Assembly: GCA_902465265.1 (NCBI GenBank) | Contig: CABQMF010000016.1 | Span: forward strand, 1-31,339 | DNA from: an uncultured Collinsella sp. | GTDB taxonomy: Bacteria; Actinomycetota; Coriobacteriia; Coriobacteriales; Coriobacteriaceae | DNA length: 31,339 nt | Direction of reading: 5' to 3' | Part shown: positions 23,962 to 31,339 of the stretch, piece by piece | Layout: the number at the start of each line of letters is the position of its first letter | Position numbering within the stretch: the stretch's first letter is position 1 | Translations under genes and position numbers: made by a program | Notes under the pieces: generated by a model | Databases searched by the model: none | Told to the model about the DNA's origin: nothing | Seen by the model: the letters and a program-made list of their open reading frames with translations, nothing else

Positions 23962-24990
23962 ATGGCCAACAAAGTCACCCTCAAGCAGATCGCCCAGGAG
24001 GTGGGGCTTTCCCCTTCGTCGGTTTCGCTTGTACTCAATAATCGGCCCTGTCGCATCTCGGAAGAAAACCGCAAGCTCATCAAGGAGGTTGCGGCGCGCA
24101 ACCACTATGTTCCTAACCAGATCGCGCGCAGCCTGGTCATGCGCGAGTCGCGTACGCTGGGCCTTATCGTTCCCAATATCGAGAGCCGCTTTTTTGCCTC
24201 GCTCGCCGGCAGCTTGGAAAAGCGCTGTCGCGAGGACGGCTATGCACTCTTTATTACCAGCTCGGGTGGAAGCGCCGATGACGATCTGGAACTGCTACGC
24301 CAGCTGGTGACGCGCGGCGTCGATGGTGTGTTCCTGGTCGTGGGCGACGAGTTCTCCGACGATCGCGCCCTGCGCGAGGAAGTGAGCCATCTGCCTATCC
24401 CTGCCGTGATGGTCGACCGCGCCATTGAGGGCCTCGAGTGCGACAAGGTGATGTTCGACCACGAGATGGGTGGCTACATGGCCACCCGCTATCTGATCGA
24501 GCAAGGCCACCGTCGCATCGCCTGTCTGGTTAACGCGCGTCGCTCCAATACGGGTCGCAAACGACTCGCCGGTTACGAACGCGCGCTGCGCGAGGTGGGG
24601 CTGCCCATCGACGCGCGCCTGGAGTTTGAGAGCGAATATTACATCCCGAGTGCCTATGAGGCCTCGGAGGCTGTGCTTGCAACCGATGCCACCGCCGTGT
24701 TCGCAAGCTCGGATAACATTGCCCTCGGTCTGCTCAAGCGCTTGCACGAGATGGGGAAGAGCATCCCAGGCGATATCTCGGTCGTAAGCTATGACAACTC
24801 GGCGGCCGACGTTCTCTTTGAGCCGGCGCTGACCGCGATTGAGCAGGATCCCGGTGTCCTCGCGGAGCATGCTTTTGGCTGCATGTCCAAGCGTCTTGCC
24901 GGTAGGGGCGGTAGACGTGCCGAAGAGGTCGTTCTGGAGCCGGCGCTTATCGTGAAGGGCAGTGTGCTTGACCTTACCGAATATAGCTAA
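23962..24990 (+). CDS. LacI-family transcriptional regulator
   Basis: 342 residues from the ATG at 23962 (GGAAGGAG eight bases upstream); a much longer in-frame opening reaching back to 22867 overlaps murB and is not coding. Residues 4-50 are the LacI helix-turn-helix and hinge (VTLKQIAQEVGLSPSSVSLVLNNR). From about 62 follows a periplasmic-binding-protein-like sensor domain (LGLIVPNIESRFFASLAGSLEKRCREDGY ... SDNIALGLLKRLHEMGKSIPGDISVVSYDN). The sensor is typical for sugar-responsive repressors such as RbsR or CcpA-like proteins. No transporter or sugar enzyme is adjacent on this strand, so the target is either distant or global. The ligand is not predictable from sequence. Confidence 0.9.
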   Translation: MANKVTLKQIAQEVGLSPSSVSLVLNNRPCRISEENRKLIKEVAARNHYVPNQIARSLVMRESRTLGLIVPNIESRFFASLAGSLEKRCREDGYALFITSSGGSADDDLELLRQLVTRGVDGVFLVVGDEFSDDRALREEVSHLPIPAVMVDRAIEGLECDKVMFDHEMGGYMATRYLIEQGHRRIACLVNARRSNTGRKRLAGYERALREVGLPIDARLEFESEYYIPSAYEASEAVLATDATAVFASSDNIALGLLKRLHEMGKSIPGDISVVSYDNSAADVLFEPALTAIEQDPGVLAEHAFGCMSKRLAGRGGRRAEEVVLEPALIVKGSVLDLTEYS

Positions 24991-25044
24991 GCGCACTTGT
25001 TTGTTTGCATAGATTGCATGCGGAGTGTCCGCTATTTGCCGGCG

Positions 25045-25117
25045 GGGCCGGGGCGCCTGCCTTGTTTTGAGAAGTTCGCGAAGCCCACTTCTCAAAACAA
25101 GGCAGGCGCCCCGGCCC
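25045..25117. repeat. Perfect 31-bp inverted repeat
   Basis: Bases 25045-25075 and 25087-25117 are exact reverse complements, separated by 11 bases that include part of the palindrome TTCGCGAA. Neither side has an adjacent T run, so it is not a standard terminator. It lies in a 248-base gene-free interval after the LacI-type gene. It could be an insertion-derived repeat, a cruciform or a stable RNA hairpin. Confidence 0.9.
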
Positions 25118-25238
25118 TCGTCCGTGAACTTTTCCGCTGGGCGAGCCATAGACGCCGCGTACCGATCTACTAAAGCATGAGCTTGAAATTGGTGCTATAT
25201 TCGGCTTGAGTTGTTTAATGCTAGTACGGGAGGCTGAT

Positions 25239-25727
25239 ATGGGGCTGTTCAAGAAGAAAAACCCGCAGGATGCCTTTGATCCCGATGTGTTTACCATCAC
25301 GGATACGATTTTGGACCCGCCGCGGTTTACGTTTTTGCCGGCTATCTACCAGGATGCCACGCGTCGCAAGTGGGCCGTGCATCAGCGCGGCGGCGAGCCG
25401 AAGATTTTTGACTATGCGGACGTGTTGCAGTGCGAAGTGGCCGAGGCGGGCGATCCGGAGGCCGAGGAAGTGGTCTCAAAAAAGGAATTTGCCCAGCGTA
25501 TCCTGGCAAATCCTGCCAAGGCGGCGAAAATGAATGCCGCCAAGCGTAATATGTGTCTTGGTATGGGCGTTGTTGTGGCGGTTCAGACGGGAAAAGACGA
25601 GGTTTCCAAATTAGAGATTCCCGTTATGACCGACGAAGTTAAACGCGATTCAAGTCTATATAAGTCGTATCGGAATGTCGCCGAGAAGATCAAGGCCGAA
25701 TTTGATGCCATGGGAGGGCTGGCCTAA
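25239..25727 (+). CDS. Hypothetical protein, 162 aa
   Basis: Read from the ATG at 25239 (GGGAGG six bases upstream) rather than the ATG at 25206, which has no site. It begins MGLFKKKNPQD, then has a likely beta-rich domain (FTITDTILDPPRFTFLPAIYQDATRRKWAVHQRGGEPKIFDYADVLQCEV divided over several strands), a Lys/Ala-rich helical stretch, and a final segment with IPVMTDEVKRDSSLYKSYRNVAEKI. The pattern recalls small cytoplasmic proteins with a PH-like or SHOCT/DUF4428-like domain, but I do not recognise a family with confidence. No signal peptide or membrane helix is clear; a short hydrophobic stretch (GMGVVVAV) is too short to span a membrane. It stands upstream of the two GntR genes, 38 bases away, and could share their transcript. 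Confidence 0.55.
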   Translation: MGLFKKKNPQDAFDPDVFTITDTILDPPRFTFLPAIYQDATRRKWAVHQRGGEPKIFDYADVLQCEVAEAGDPEAEEVVSKKEFAQRILANPAKAAKMNAAKRNMCLGMGVVVAVQTGKDEVSKLEIPVMTDEVKRDSSLYKSYRNVAEKIKAEFDAMGGLA

Positions 25728-25765
25728 TTTTGGCGGCATACGTTTCTGAATGAGGAGTCTGTGCA

Positions 25766-26533
25766 ATGGCAGGCGAATCTTATGCAATTCCCCCCAAAGA
25801 TCGTGCTGTTGAGGGAATTCTTTGGTATATCCAGCACCATCAGCTTGCCGGCGGTGATCGCCTGCCGGCCGAGCGCGTGCTGTGTGAAGAGATTGGCGTT
25901 TCGCGTACGGCGTTGCGTGCCGGTATCACGCGGCTCATCTCGTGTGGAACGCTCGAGAGCCGTCGCGGATCGGGTACGTATGTGTGTCCTCCCAAGCCGC
26001 TGAACATCTTCCAGGAAACGTATAACTTCTCCGATGCTGTGCGGACTGCCGGCCTGCACCCCTCTTCTCGTCTGGTTTCCACCGGGACCATCGAGGCGGA
26101 TAAGACGCTTGCCGACAAGCTTAGGGTGGCTGTAGGCGCCCCTTTGCTCCGCATGCAGCGCGTTCGACTTATTGAGGGCGAGCCGGCGTCAATCGAGACG
26201 GCTCACGTTAACCTGTCCCTGTGCCCATCGCTTATCGAGCACGATTTTGAGTGCGAGAGCCTTTACGATGTCTTGCTCAAAGAAGGTGGCGTGCGTGTTG
26301 AGCATGGACGTGAGCATATCTCCATCTCGCGTTTGAACGCCGAGGAGGCCGAGCTGCTCCAGCAAGAAGAGGGAACGCCGGTGTTCTATGAGAGCTCGAT
26401 CGAATTTGATAAGGACATGCGTTTTGTGGAGCATTGCAAATCGGTGATTTTGCCCACAAAGTTCCGCTTTGCCGATAACGGCGAAGAGAACGGCATGAGG
26501 AGCGTGGCAGGTGAACAATGGCTGAAACAGTAG
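25766..26533 (+). CDS. GntR-family (UTRA) regulator, first of an overlapping pair
   Basis: 255 residues. The N-terminal winged helix-turn-helix (LPAERVLCEEIGVSRTALRAGITRLISCGTLESRRGSGTYV, about residues 32-75) is followed by a UTRA effector domain from about 95 (IEADKTLADKLRVAVGAPLLRMQRVRLIEGEPASIETAHV). UTRA regulators usually respond to phosphorylated sugars or amines. GAGGAG precedes the ATG. Its last 16 bases overlap the start of the second GntR gene. The pair lies directly upstream of the SIS/PTS operon and most likely controls it. Confidence 0.88.
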   Translation: MAGESYAIPPKDRAVEGILWYIQHHQLAGGDRLPAERVLCEEIGVSRTALRAGITRLISCGTLESRRGSGTYVCPPKPLNIFQETYNFSDAVRTAGLHPSSRLVSTGTIEADKTLADKLRVAVGAPLLRMQRVRLIEGEPASIETAHVNLSLCPSLIEHDFECESLYDVLLKEGGVRVEHGREHISISRLNAEEAELLQQEEGTPVFYESSIEFDKDMRFVEHCKSVILPTKFRFADNGEENGMRSVAGEQWLKQ

Positions 26534-27231
26534 ATGCCACCCCGGTTTATAAGCGCATTCGACGCCGCATCGAGGAACGTATCGAGCGCGGTATATATCC
26601 CACGGGTTCCATGATTCCGTCCGAAAAAGACCTCGCCGAGGAATTTGGTACGACACGCTTGACCATCCGAAGCGCTGTCGATGAGCTGGTTCGGCGCGGG
26701 CAGATTCGCCGTGTTCGGGGAAAAGGTGCCTTTGTGGCGCAGAAAGTACCTGCTTTTTTTGAACGCACGGTCGGTTTCCGTGAATCGGTCCGTGCTTCGG
26801 GCGGCGAGCCGTCCGTCCGTATTCTCGCGCGTTCCAAGCGTTATGCGGGGCCATATTACGCCGACCTGTTTGGCATCGCCGAGGACGACCTGCTCTATTC
26901 CGTTCGACGCCTGAACTGCATAAACGGTAGCCCCGTATCGATTGAGACGGCGCTGATTCCCTGCCTGCTGTTCCCAACCATCGAAGATATTGACGTGTCG
27001 GTCTTCAGTTTGTACGAGACCTATGAGATGCTGGGCCGAAAGCCAGTCATGGCACAGGAAAAGCTCGATATCGAAGCGCTGGGCGCACGAGATGCCGGCC
27101 TCCTTGCACTGGAACAGGGCGATCTTGTTTTGCTTTTGGAATGCGTGAGCTATGACGCGAGCGGTCAGGCTATCGAGTATGTAAAGTCCTTCAATCGTGG
27201 CGATACGGGCGGCTACACCTATACGTACTAG
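26518..27231 (+). CDS. GntR-family (UTRA) regulator, second of an overlapping pair
   Basis: 237 residues. Winged helix-turn-helix at about 8-75 (IPSEKDLAEEFGTTRLTIRSAVDELVRRGQIRRVRGKGAFV), UTRA domain from about 80 with PVSIETALIP and the LLLECVSYDASGQAIEYVKSFNRGDTGGYTY C-terminus, in two parts around the ligand pocket. The ATG at 26518 lies within the first regulator gene (AGGTG upstream), so the two are translationally coupled. The two proteins are clearly homologous but diverged, especially in the UTRA part, so they may sense different ligands or form heterodimers. 193 bases separate it from the SIS gene. Confidence 0.88.
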   Translation: MAETVDATPVYKRIRRRIEERIERGIYPTGSMIPSEKDLAEEFGTTRLTIRSAVDELVRRGQIRRVRGKGAFVAQKVPAFFERTVGFRESVRASGGEPSVRILARSKRYAGPYYADLFGIAEDDLLYSVRRLNCINGSPVSIETALIPCLLFPTIEDIDVSVFSLYETYEMLGRKPVMAQEKLDIEALGARDAGLLALEQGDLVLLLECVSYDASGQAIEYVKSFNRGDTGGYTYTY

Positions 27232-27287
27232 CTGGTATTTTGTGAATAACGGCTGGGAAACTAACCAGTTTTGATCGTTGGGTCAGC

Positions 27288-27404
27288 TGTATATACAACC
27301 TTACAGGGCTCAAAATCGACCGTTCGCCGATGGGGATAAATTAATCGACAAAGAGGTATCAAAAAGCCGTAACCTGTAACTGTGATTGGTATCAAATACT
27401 AATG
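27288..27404 (+). promoter_or_regulatory. Candidate GntR operators ahead of the SIS/PTS operon
   Basis: Three elements lie in the 193-base gap. TGTATATACA at 27288-27297 is a perfect palindrome of the TreR/PhnF type. GGTATCAAA occurs twice as a direct repeat at 27355-27363 and 27388-27396. The second copy forms TTGGTAT-CAA-ATACTAA, a near-perfect inverted repeat. Their placement between regulator and operon fits binding by one or both GntR proteins. The exact promoter is not clear. Confidence 0.45.
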
Positions 27405-27424
27405 ATTTGTTACGAGGTGAGACG

Positions 27425-28540
27425 ATGAAGATGCTCGATTACGTTCAGCTTGCCCATGTGCGTATGGGGGAGAACCTCGAGTGTTCGTCTGAGCTGGTAG
27501 CGCAGCTCGTTGATATTTTCCAGTCCGGTTCTTTTGACGCGCTGCGCATCGTTGCTTCGGGTTCGTCGCGCCATGCCGCCGATTGCGCCCGCGATTACCT
27601 GCAAGATGCCCTGCAAATGCAGGTGTCCGTTGTGACGCCCGAGGCCTTCGTTGATTTTGAACACACCTATCCGCAGCATGCGCTCAACATTGCCGTTTCG
27701 CAGAGTGGCTATTCGACCAATACGATTGCGGCGCTCGATTACATGCGCGCACACGATATGGCTGCAGTTGCGCTCACGGCAAACGTCGAGGCACCCATCA
27801 AGGAACACGCTGACATCGTTCTTGACTACGGTGTGGGCGTCGAGTCGGTGGACTTTGTGACTCTGGGCGTCGAGGTTCTCGTTGAGTACCTGGTGCTCTT
27901 TGGTATTTACGGCGGTCAGGCGCGCGGAACGATTGACGCCAAGGGCGTCGCCTCGCGTCTTGACGACCTGCGCGAGGCCATCCAGGCCAATGCCGTGATG
28001 TGCAAGACCGCCGAGGCATATGTCCAAGACCACATGCTCGAGCTTTCTGAGCACACGCCCGCCATGGTCGTCGGCAACGGCCCCAACTATGGCGTTGCCG
28101 AAGAGGCGGCCCTCAAGCTGAGCGAGACCATCAAGATTCCTGCCATGCATCACGAAGGCGAGGAGTTCGTCCACGGTCCCGAGATGCAAATCGTTCCGGG
28201 CTATCTGGTGTTTATCGTCGACGATCCGCAGGGGTCGGAGCGTCTTGCGAATATCGCTGATGCGCTATCGAACGTTACGACAAAAACGGTGCTGCTCACG
28301 GCCCATCCCAAGGGTAGGGCTCACGAGGTTGCGGTGCCTCAGGTGGCTCCGCTGCTCAGCGCAATTCCCAATCTTGTGTTCTTCCAGACGATTGCGGCCA
28401 TGATAGCCGAGCGTCTGAAGTCATGGGACGTGCACCCGTATCTTGATGCCGTCTCCAAGCAAATGGAGGTCAAGGCAGAGGGCTACGAAGAGTCAGTCAA
28501 TGCGCTTAAGGCCAAAGCGGCCGAGTGTTACGGAATGTAA
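27425..28540 (+). CDS. SIS-domain sugar-phosphate isomerase/deglycase (GfrE/AgaS/GlmS-C-like)
   Basis: 371 residues from the ATG at 27425 (GAGGTGA just upstream; the start at 27386 lacks a site). Two SIS domains: about 30-165 (IVASGSSRHAA, VSQSGYSTNT at 91-100) and 200-340 (VVGNGPNYGVAEEAALKLSET, then HHEGEEFVHGPEM at 242-254). The EGEEFVHGP segment matches the catalytic Glu/His region of GlmS-type and deglycase SIS enzymes. Such proteins isomerise or deaminate phosphorylated amino sugars, or split fructosamine- or glucosamine-type phosphates. With the FrlB/GfrF-like gene next door and a mannose-family PTS, the best guess is glucoselysine-6-phosphate deglycase; an amino-sugar-phosphate enzyme is the alternative. 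Confidence 0.75.
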   Translation: MKMLDYVQLAHVRMGENLECSSELVAQLVDIFQSGSFDALRIVASGSSRHAADCARDYLQDALQMQVSVVTPEAFVDFEHTYPQHALNIAVSQSGYSTNTIAALDYMRAHDMAAVALTANVEAPIKEHADIVLDYGVGVESVDFVTLGVEVLVEYLVLFGIYGGQARGTIDAKGVASRLDDLREAIQANAVMCKTAEAYVQDHMLELSEHTPAMVVGNGPNYGVAEEAALKLSETIKIPAMHHEGEEFVHGPEMQIVPGYLVFIVDDPQGSERLANIADALSNVTTKTVLLTAHPKGRAHEVAVPQVAPLLSAIPNLVFFQTIAAMIAERLKSWDVHPYLDAVSKQMEVKAEGYEESVNALKAKAAECYGM

Positions 28541-28600
28541 GCGGGTTTTGATGCCCGTTGGCATGGGGGATGTGGAAACAACCCCAGAAAGGAGAGACAA

Positions 28601-29662
28601 ATGAAGGAAACCGAGAAGATCGAGATCATGCATTTCGACCAGGAGGGCTATCTCGAGGACGGCAAGGCGCTCTACGAGACCGGCAAGAAGATGACCGCGC
28701 TCGCCGACAAGGTCGCCGACGAGGGCTACGACGCCGTGTTCCTGATGGGCGTCGGCGGCACCTGGGACGAGCTCATGCAGCTCGAGTACCTCATGAACAA
28801 GTTCGGCGACCGCGACCTCGAGGTCTACCTGATCCACGCCGCCGAGTGGAACGCCATGGGCCACAAGCGCATGACCGAGAAGTCCGTCGTGCTCACCGCC
28901 TCCGAGTCCGGCACCACCCCCGAGGTCCTCGAGGCCGTCAAGAAGATGAAGGACATGGGCGTGCGCGTCTACGCCATGACCAAGCCCGAGGGCCCCATCG
29001 GCCAGGCTGTGGGTGCCGAGAACTGCGTCGCCATGGCTTCCGACCATGGTTCGGGCGGCTGCGAGAAGGGCTACTACCTCGCCGACTGCTTCGGCCTGCG
29101 CCTGCTCAACCGCCGTGGCTGCTTCCCCAAGTTTGATCTGTTTATCGAGCAGACCAAGGACATCTGGAAGGACATGCTCGACATCCGCAAGCGCTTCGAG
29201 CCGCGCGCCGAGGAGCTCGCCAAGAAGTACGCCCTGGCCCCCTACACCATGTTCATCGGCTCCGGCGCCCTGTGGGGCGAGACGATCCTGTTCTCGATGT
29301 GCATCCTGGAGGAGATGCAGTGGAAGCGCACCCGCTACATCACCTCGGCAGACTTCTTCCACGGCACCCTCGAGCTCGTGGAGCCCGGCGTCCCCGTGTT
29401 CCTGTTCATGGGCGAGGACGAGAACCGCAAGCTCGACGAGCGCGTCCGCGCCTTCCTGACCCGCGGCGTGACCGGCGACACCGACATCAACATCATCGAC
29501 ACCGCCGAGTTCGCGATCCCCGGCCTTGACGACGAGTTCCGCGTCATCGTCTCCCCGTGGATTTTGACGGTGCTTGTGACCGACCGCCTGGCTCGCTACT
29601 ACGAGACGGTCACCAAGCACAACCTCAAGTATCGTCGCTACTATCACCAGTTCGACTACTAA
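28601..29662 (+). CDS. SIS-domain fructoselysine/glucoselysine-6-phosphate deglycase-like protein (FrlB/GfrF-like)
   Basis: 353 residues. The first SIS domain (about 35-150) has FLMGVGGTWDE and the TASESGTTPEVLEAVK phosphate-binding segment at 99-114. The second (about 205-330) has FIGSGALWGETILFS and the active-site motif ADFFHGTLELVE (His254), matching the EFFHGP region of FrlB. FrlB/GfrF enzymes hydrolyse a 6-phosphorylated Amadori compound to glucose-6-phosphate and lysine. GGAGAG lies about nine bases before the ATG. Third codon positions are almost all G or C up to about 29550, more extreme than in the flanking genes, then relax at the 3' end. This may reflect high expression or gene conversion from a related copy. 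Substrate is inferred. Confidence 0.78.
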   Translation: MKETEKIEIMHFDQEGYLEDGKALYETGKKMTALADKVADEGYDAVFLMGVGGTWDELMQLEYLMNKFGDRDLEVYLIHAAEWNAMGHKRMTEKSVVLTASESGTTPEVLEAVKKMKDMGVRVYAMTKPEGPIGQAVGAENCVAMASDHGSGGCEKGYYLADCFGLRLLNRRGCFPKFDLFIEQTKDIWKDMLDIRKRFEPRAEELAKKYALAPYTMFIGSGALWGETILFSMCILEEMQWKRTRYITSADFFHGTLELVEPGVPVFLFMGEDENRKLDERVRAFLTRGVTGDTDINIIDTAEFAIPGLDDEFRVIVSPWILTVLVTDRLARYYETVTKHNLKYRRYYHQFDY

Positions 29663-29708
29663 AGAAAACGGGTGCGGGAACGTGCCGGGCTATTGAGAGG
29701 AACACAGA

Positions 29709-30128
29709 ATGAGACAGTACATCATCGCCAGCCATGCGCACTTCGCTACCGGCATCAAGGAGAGCGTCGAACTGCTCTCGGGCGCTCGCGACAACGTCCA
29801 CGATCTTTCGATGTTCGTCGATGGCCGCATGGACGTGGCCGAGGAGGCCCAAAAACTGCTGGCAGGCATGTCTACCGACGATGATGTCGTTGTCTGCACC
29901 GACCTCTTTGGCGGCAGCGTTAACAACGAGTTCACCAAGATCGTCCAGACGCGTCCCCGCACATATCTCGTTACCAACATGAACCTTCCTCTGCTCATCC
30001 AGCTGCTGTTCTCTGACGAGTCGGCGCCGGTTGAGGAGACGATTCGCGCCATCGTCGCTGCGGACGATACGCGCGTGAAGTTTGTCAACGATCTTTTGGT
30101 CGATGACGACGAGGAAGAAGAGTTCTAA
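29709..30128 (+). CDS. PTS EIIA, mannose/fructose/sorbose family
   Basis: 139 residues. Begins MRQYIIASHAHFATGIKESVELL: His9 in ASHAHFA is at the position of the phosphorylated histidine of EIIA-Man, and the TDLFGGSVNNEF segment near 73-84 is the usual substrate-face motif. A soluble cytoplasmic protein that takes phosphate from HPr and passes it to EIIB, encoded next. The C-terminus ends in a run of Asp and Glu (DDDEEEEF), which is unusual. GAGAGGA precedes the ATG. It is 46 bases from the SIS gene and part of the same operon. Confidence 0.9.
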   Translation: MRQYIIASHAHFATGIKESVELLSGARDNVHDLSMFVDGRMDVAEEAQKLLAGMSTDDDVVVCTDLFGGSVNNEFTKIVQTRPRTYLVTNMNLPLLIQLLFSDESAPVEETIRAIVAADDTRVKFVNDLLVDDDEEEEF

Positions 30129-30185
30129 TCCGCAGCACCTACTGACACGCCGTAAGACGGCACAAGACCTTTGGGGGGTCACATT

Positions 30186-30668
30186 ATGATTCAGCTACTT
30201 CGCGTTGACCATCGCCTGCTTCATGGCCAGGTCGCAGTTTCCTGGGTTCAGGGCCTTGGCTCCAACTGCATCTTCTGCGTGGGCGATAAGGTCGCTAACG
30301 ACCCGGTGTGGAAGACGACGCTCAAGATGGGCAAGCCTGCCGGCTGCAAGCTCGTCATCAAAGATATGGAGCATGCAATCGAAGCTATCAACTCGGGCGT
30401 GACCGACAAGTACAAGATGATCATCTGTGTCGCCACTATTGCTGAGGCAAAGCAGCTTGTTGAGGGCTGCCCGCAGATCAAGTCGGTCAACCTGGGCAAC
30501 ACCAAGCCCAAGGACGAGAAGCGTCCCGATGCGCGTCAGGTCTCTCGTCAGATCTTCCTGACCGCGGCCGAGGAAGCCGATGTGCGCGAGATGCTGGATC
30601 GTGGCGTTGAGGTCGAGATTCGACCCCTGGCCGATGACCCCAAGGTTGACTGCGCCAGCGTGCTCTAG
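30186..30668 (+). CDS. PTS EIIB, mannose/fructose/sorbose family
   Basis: 160 residues from the ATG at 30186, which follows a GGGGGG site; the in-frame ATG at 30171 would extend it by five unlike residues. The N-terminus has the classic EIIB-Man motif RVDHRLLHGQVAVSW, in which His13 is the phosphorylated residue. The rest (VANDPVWKTTLKMGKPAGCKLVIKDMEHAIE in part, then VNLGNTKPK) matches the family fold. It hands phosphate to the sugar bound by EIIC/EIID. Spaced 57 bases from EIIA and 58 from EIIC in the same operon. Confidence 0.92.
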   Translation: MIQLLRVDHRLLHGQVAVSWVQGLGSNCIFCVGDKVANDPVWKTTLKMGKPAGCKLVIKDMEHAIEAINSGVTDKYKMIICVATIAEAKQLVEGCPQIKSVNLGNTKPKDEKRPDARQVSRQIFLTAAEEADVREMLDRGVEVEIRPLADDPKVDCASVL

Positions 30669-30726
30669 GCGTTCAATTTCGAAGAGTCTGAGCTCTTCGT
30701 AGTGTCCTATTAGGAAAGGGGGATAT

Positions 30727-31339
30727 ATGCTTACCCAAGCAATCCTCATCGGACTTATCGCCGCATTTGGTAAGTTCGACTTCCAGCTCGGTACGCTCTA
30801 TGCGTTCCGCCCCATCGTCCTGTGCCCGCTCGTGGGCCTGGTGCTGGGGGACCTGCAGTCCGGCCTCGCGATCGGTGCGAGTCTGGAGCTGCTGTTCATG
30901 GGCTCGATCTCCATCGGCGCCTACGTGCCGCCTGATGAGACGATCGGCGGCGTGCTCGCCTGTGCCTTCGCTATCCAGCTGGGCCAGAGCACCGAGGCAG
31001 CCATCGCGCTTGCCATGCCCATCGCCACGCTGTGCCTTGCCATCAAGAACATCCTCAACGCCGCCCTGCCGATCCTGGTTGACCGCGCCGATGTCTTCGC
31101 CGGCCAGGGCAACCTTAAGGGTGTCTATACGATGCACTTCCTGATCGGTTTCACCGCTATCATCATGGCGTTCCTGCTGTGCTCGCTGTCGTTCTATCTG
31201 GGTGCTGACGCCATCCAGGGCATGCTCGACTTCATCCCGCCCTTTGTCCTTGCTGGCTTTGGCGTTGCCGCCAACATCCTGCCTGCCATGGGCTTCGCCA
31301 TGCTCGGCCGCCTGGTGCTCACCAAGCAGCTCGTGCCCT
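30727..31339 (+). CDS. PTS EIIC, mannose/fructose/sorbose family (partial, cut by window end)
   Basis: 204 residues are visible, from the ATG at 30727 (GAAAGGGGG upstream); the gene continues past the window. Several hydrophobic helices and the family signature region LGDLQSGLAIGASLELLFMG and PPDETIGGVLACAFAIQLGQ are present. EIIC forms the membrane channel together with EIID, whose gene is expected next but cannot be seen. It completes the order EIIA-EIIB-EIIC typical of gfr-type loci. Confidence 0.9.
   Translation, partial: MLTQAILIGLIAAFGKFDFQLGTLYAFRPIVLCPLVGLVLGDLQSGLAIGASLELLFMGSISIGAYVPPDETIGGVLACAFAIQLGQSTEAAIALAMPIATLCLAIKNILNAALPILVDRADVFAGQGNLKGVYTMHFLIGFTAIIMAFLLCSLSFYLGADAIQGMLDFIPPFVLAGFGVAANILPAMGFAMLGRLVLTKQLVP

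Noticed and set aside
25045..25117. Intrinsic terminator
   Set aside because: The stem is very long and lacks a T run on either strand.

Overview
The window looks like chromosome from a high-GC gut actinobacterium of the Coriobacteriia, most probably Collinsella. This is inferred from GC-rich third codon positions, AGGAGG-type ribosome binding sites, short divergent gene blocks, and a gene set rich in sugar transport (both PTS and ABC). No rRNA or marker gene here proves the genus.

Layout. (1) 1-2315: a promoter, a 14-codon Ile/Val-rich leader peptide and an intrinsic terminator lie ahead of a CstA-type transporter. (2) 2495-4654: a large protein with a disordered centre and a C-terminal Toprim-like region resembling DUF2220/JetD. 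(3) 4655-5187: a structured gene-free stretch with several hairpins, a tRNA T-arm relic and a minus-strand tRNA-Gln(TTG). (4) 5188-7257, minus: a cytosolic-looking peptidoglycan-binding-domain protein and a polyprenyl diphosphate synthase. (5) 7371-21122: an alpha-glucan island. It holds a PTS EIIC-EIIB protein fused to a HAD phosphatase, a divergent GntR/UTRA regulator, a complete sugar ABC importer (Tat lipoprotein, two permeases, ATPase), glycogen phosphorylase, 4-alpha-glucanotransferase and UDP-glucose 4-epimerase. Four palindromes of the type TTGTTTAAACAA sit at the PTS, GntR, ABC and malQ promoters and suggest one local regulon. An array of four 80-bp repeats lies between the ATPase gene and glgP. 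(6) 21391-24990: a Tat-exported coiled-coil/NlpC-P60-like hydrolase, a nested inverted repeat, murB (minus) and a LacI-type regulator. (7) 24991-25727: a perfect 31-bp inverted repeat and a small unknown protein. (8) 25766-31339: two overlapping GntR/UTRA regulators, then two SIS-domain proteins and mannose-family PTS EIIA, EIIB and (cut by the window end) EIIC. This resembles fructoselysine/glucoselysine (Amadori product) utilisation loci.

How the parts work together. In the alpha-glucan island, sugar can enter by the PTS (phosphorylated, perhaps dephosphorylated by the fused HAD domain) or by the ABC importer (unphosphorylated). MalQ and GlgP would turn maltodextrins into glucose and glucose-1-phosphate, and GalE links to UDP-sugars. 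In the last block the PTS would import and phosphorylate a glycated amine, and the SIS enzymes would split it.

Most unusual points: the PTS-HAD fusion with a shared operator set, the orphan Toprim protein, the 80-bp array of eight 16-mers in alternating orientation, the cstA attenuator, and the tRNA T-arm inverted duplication.
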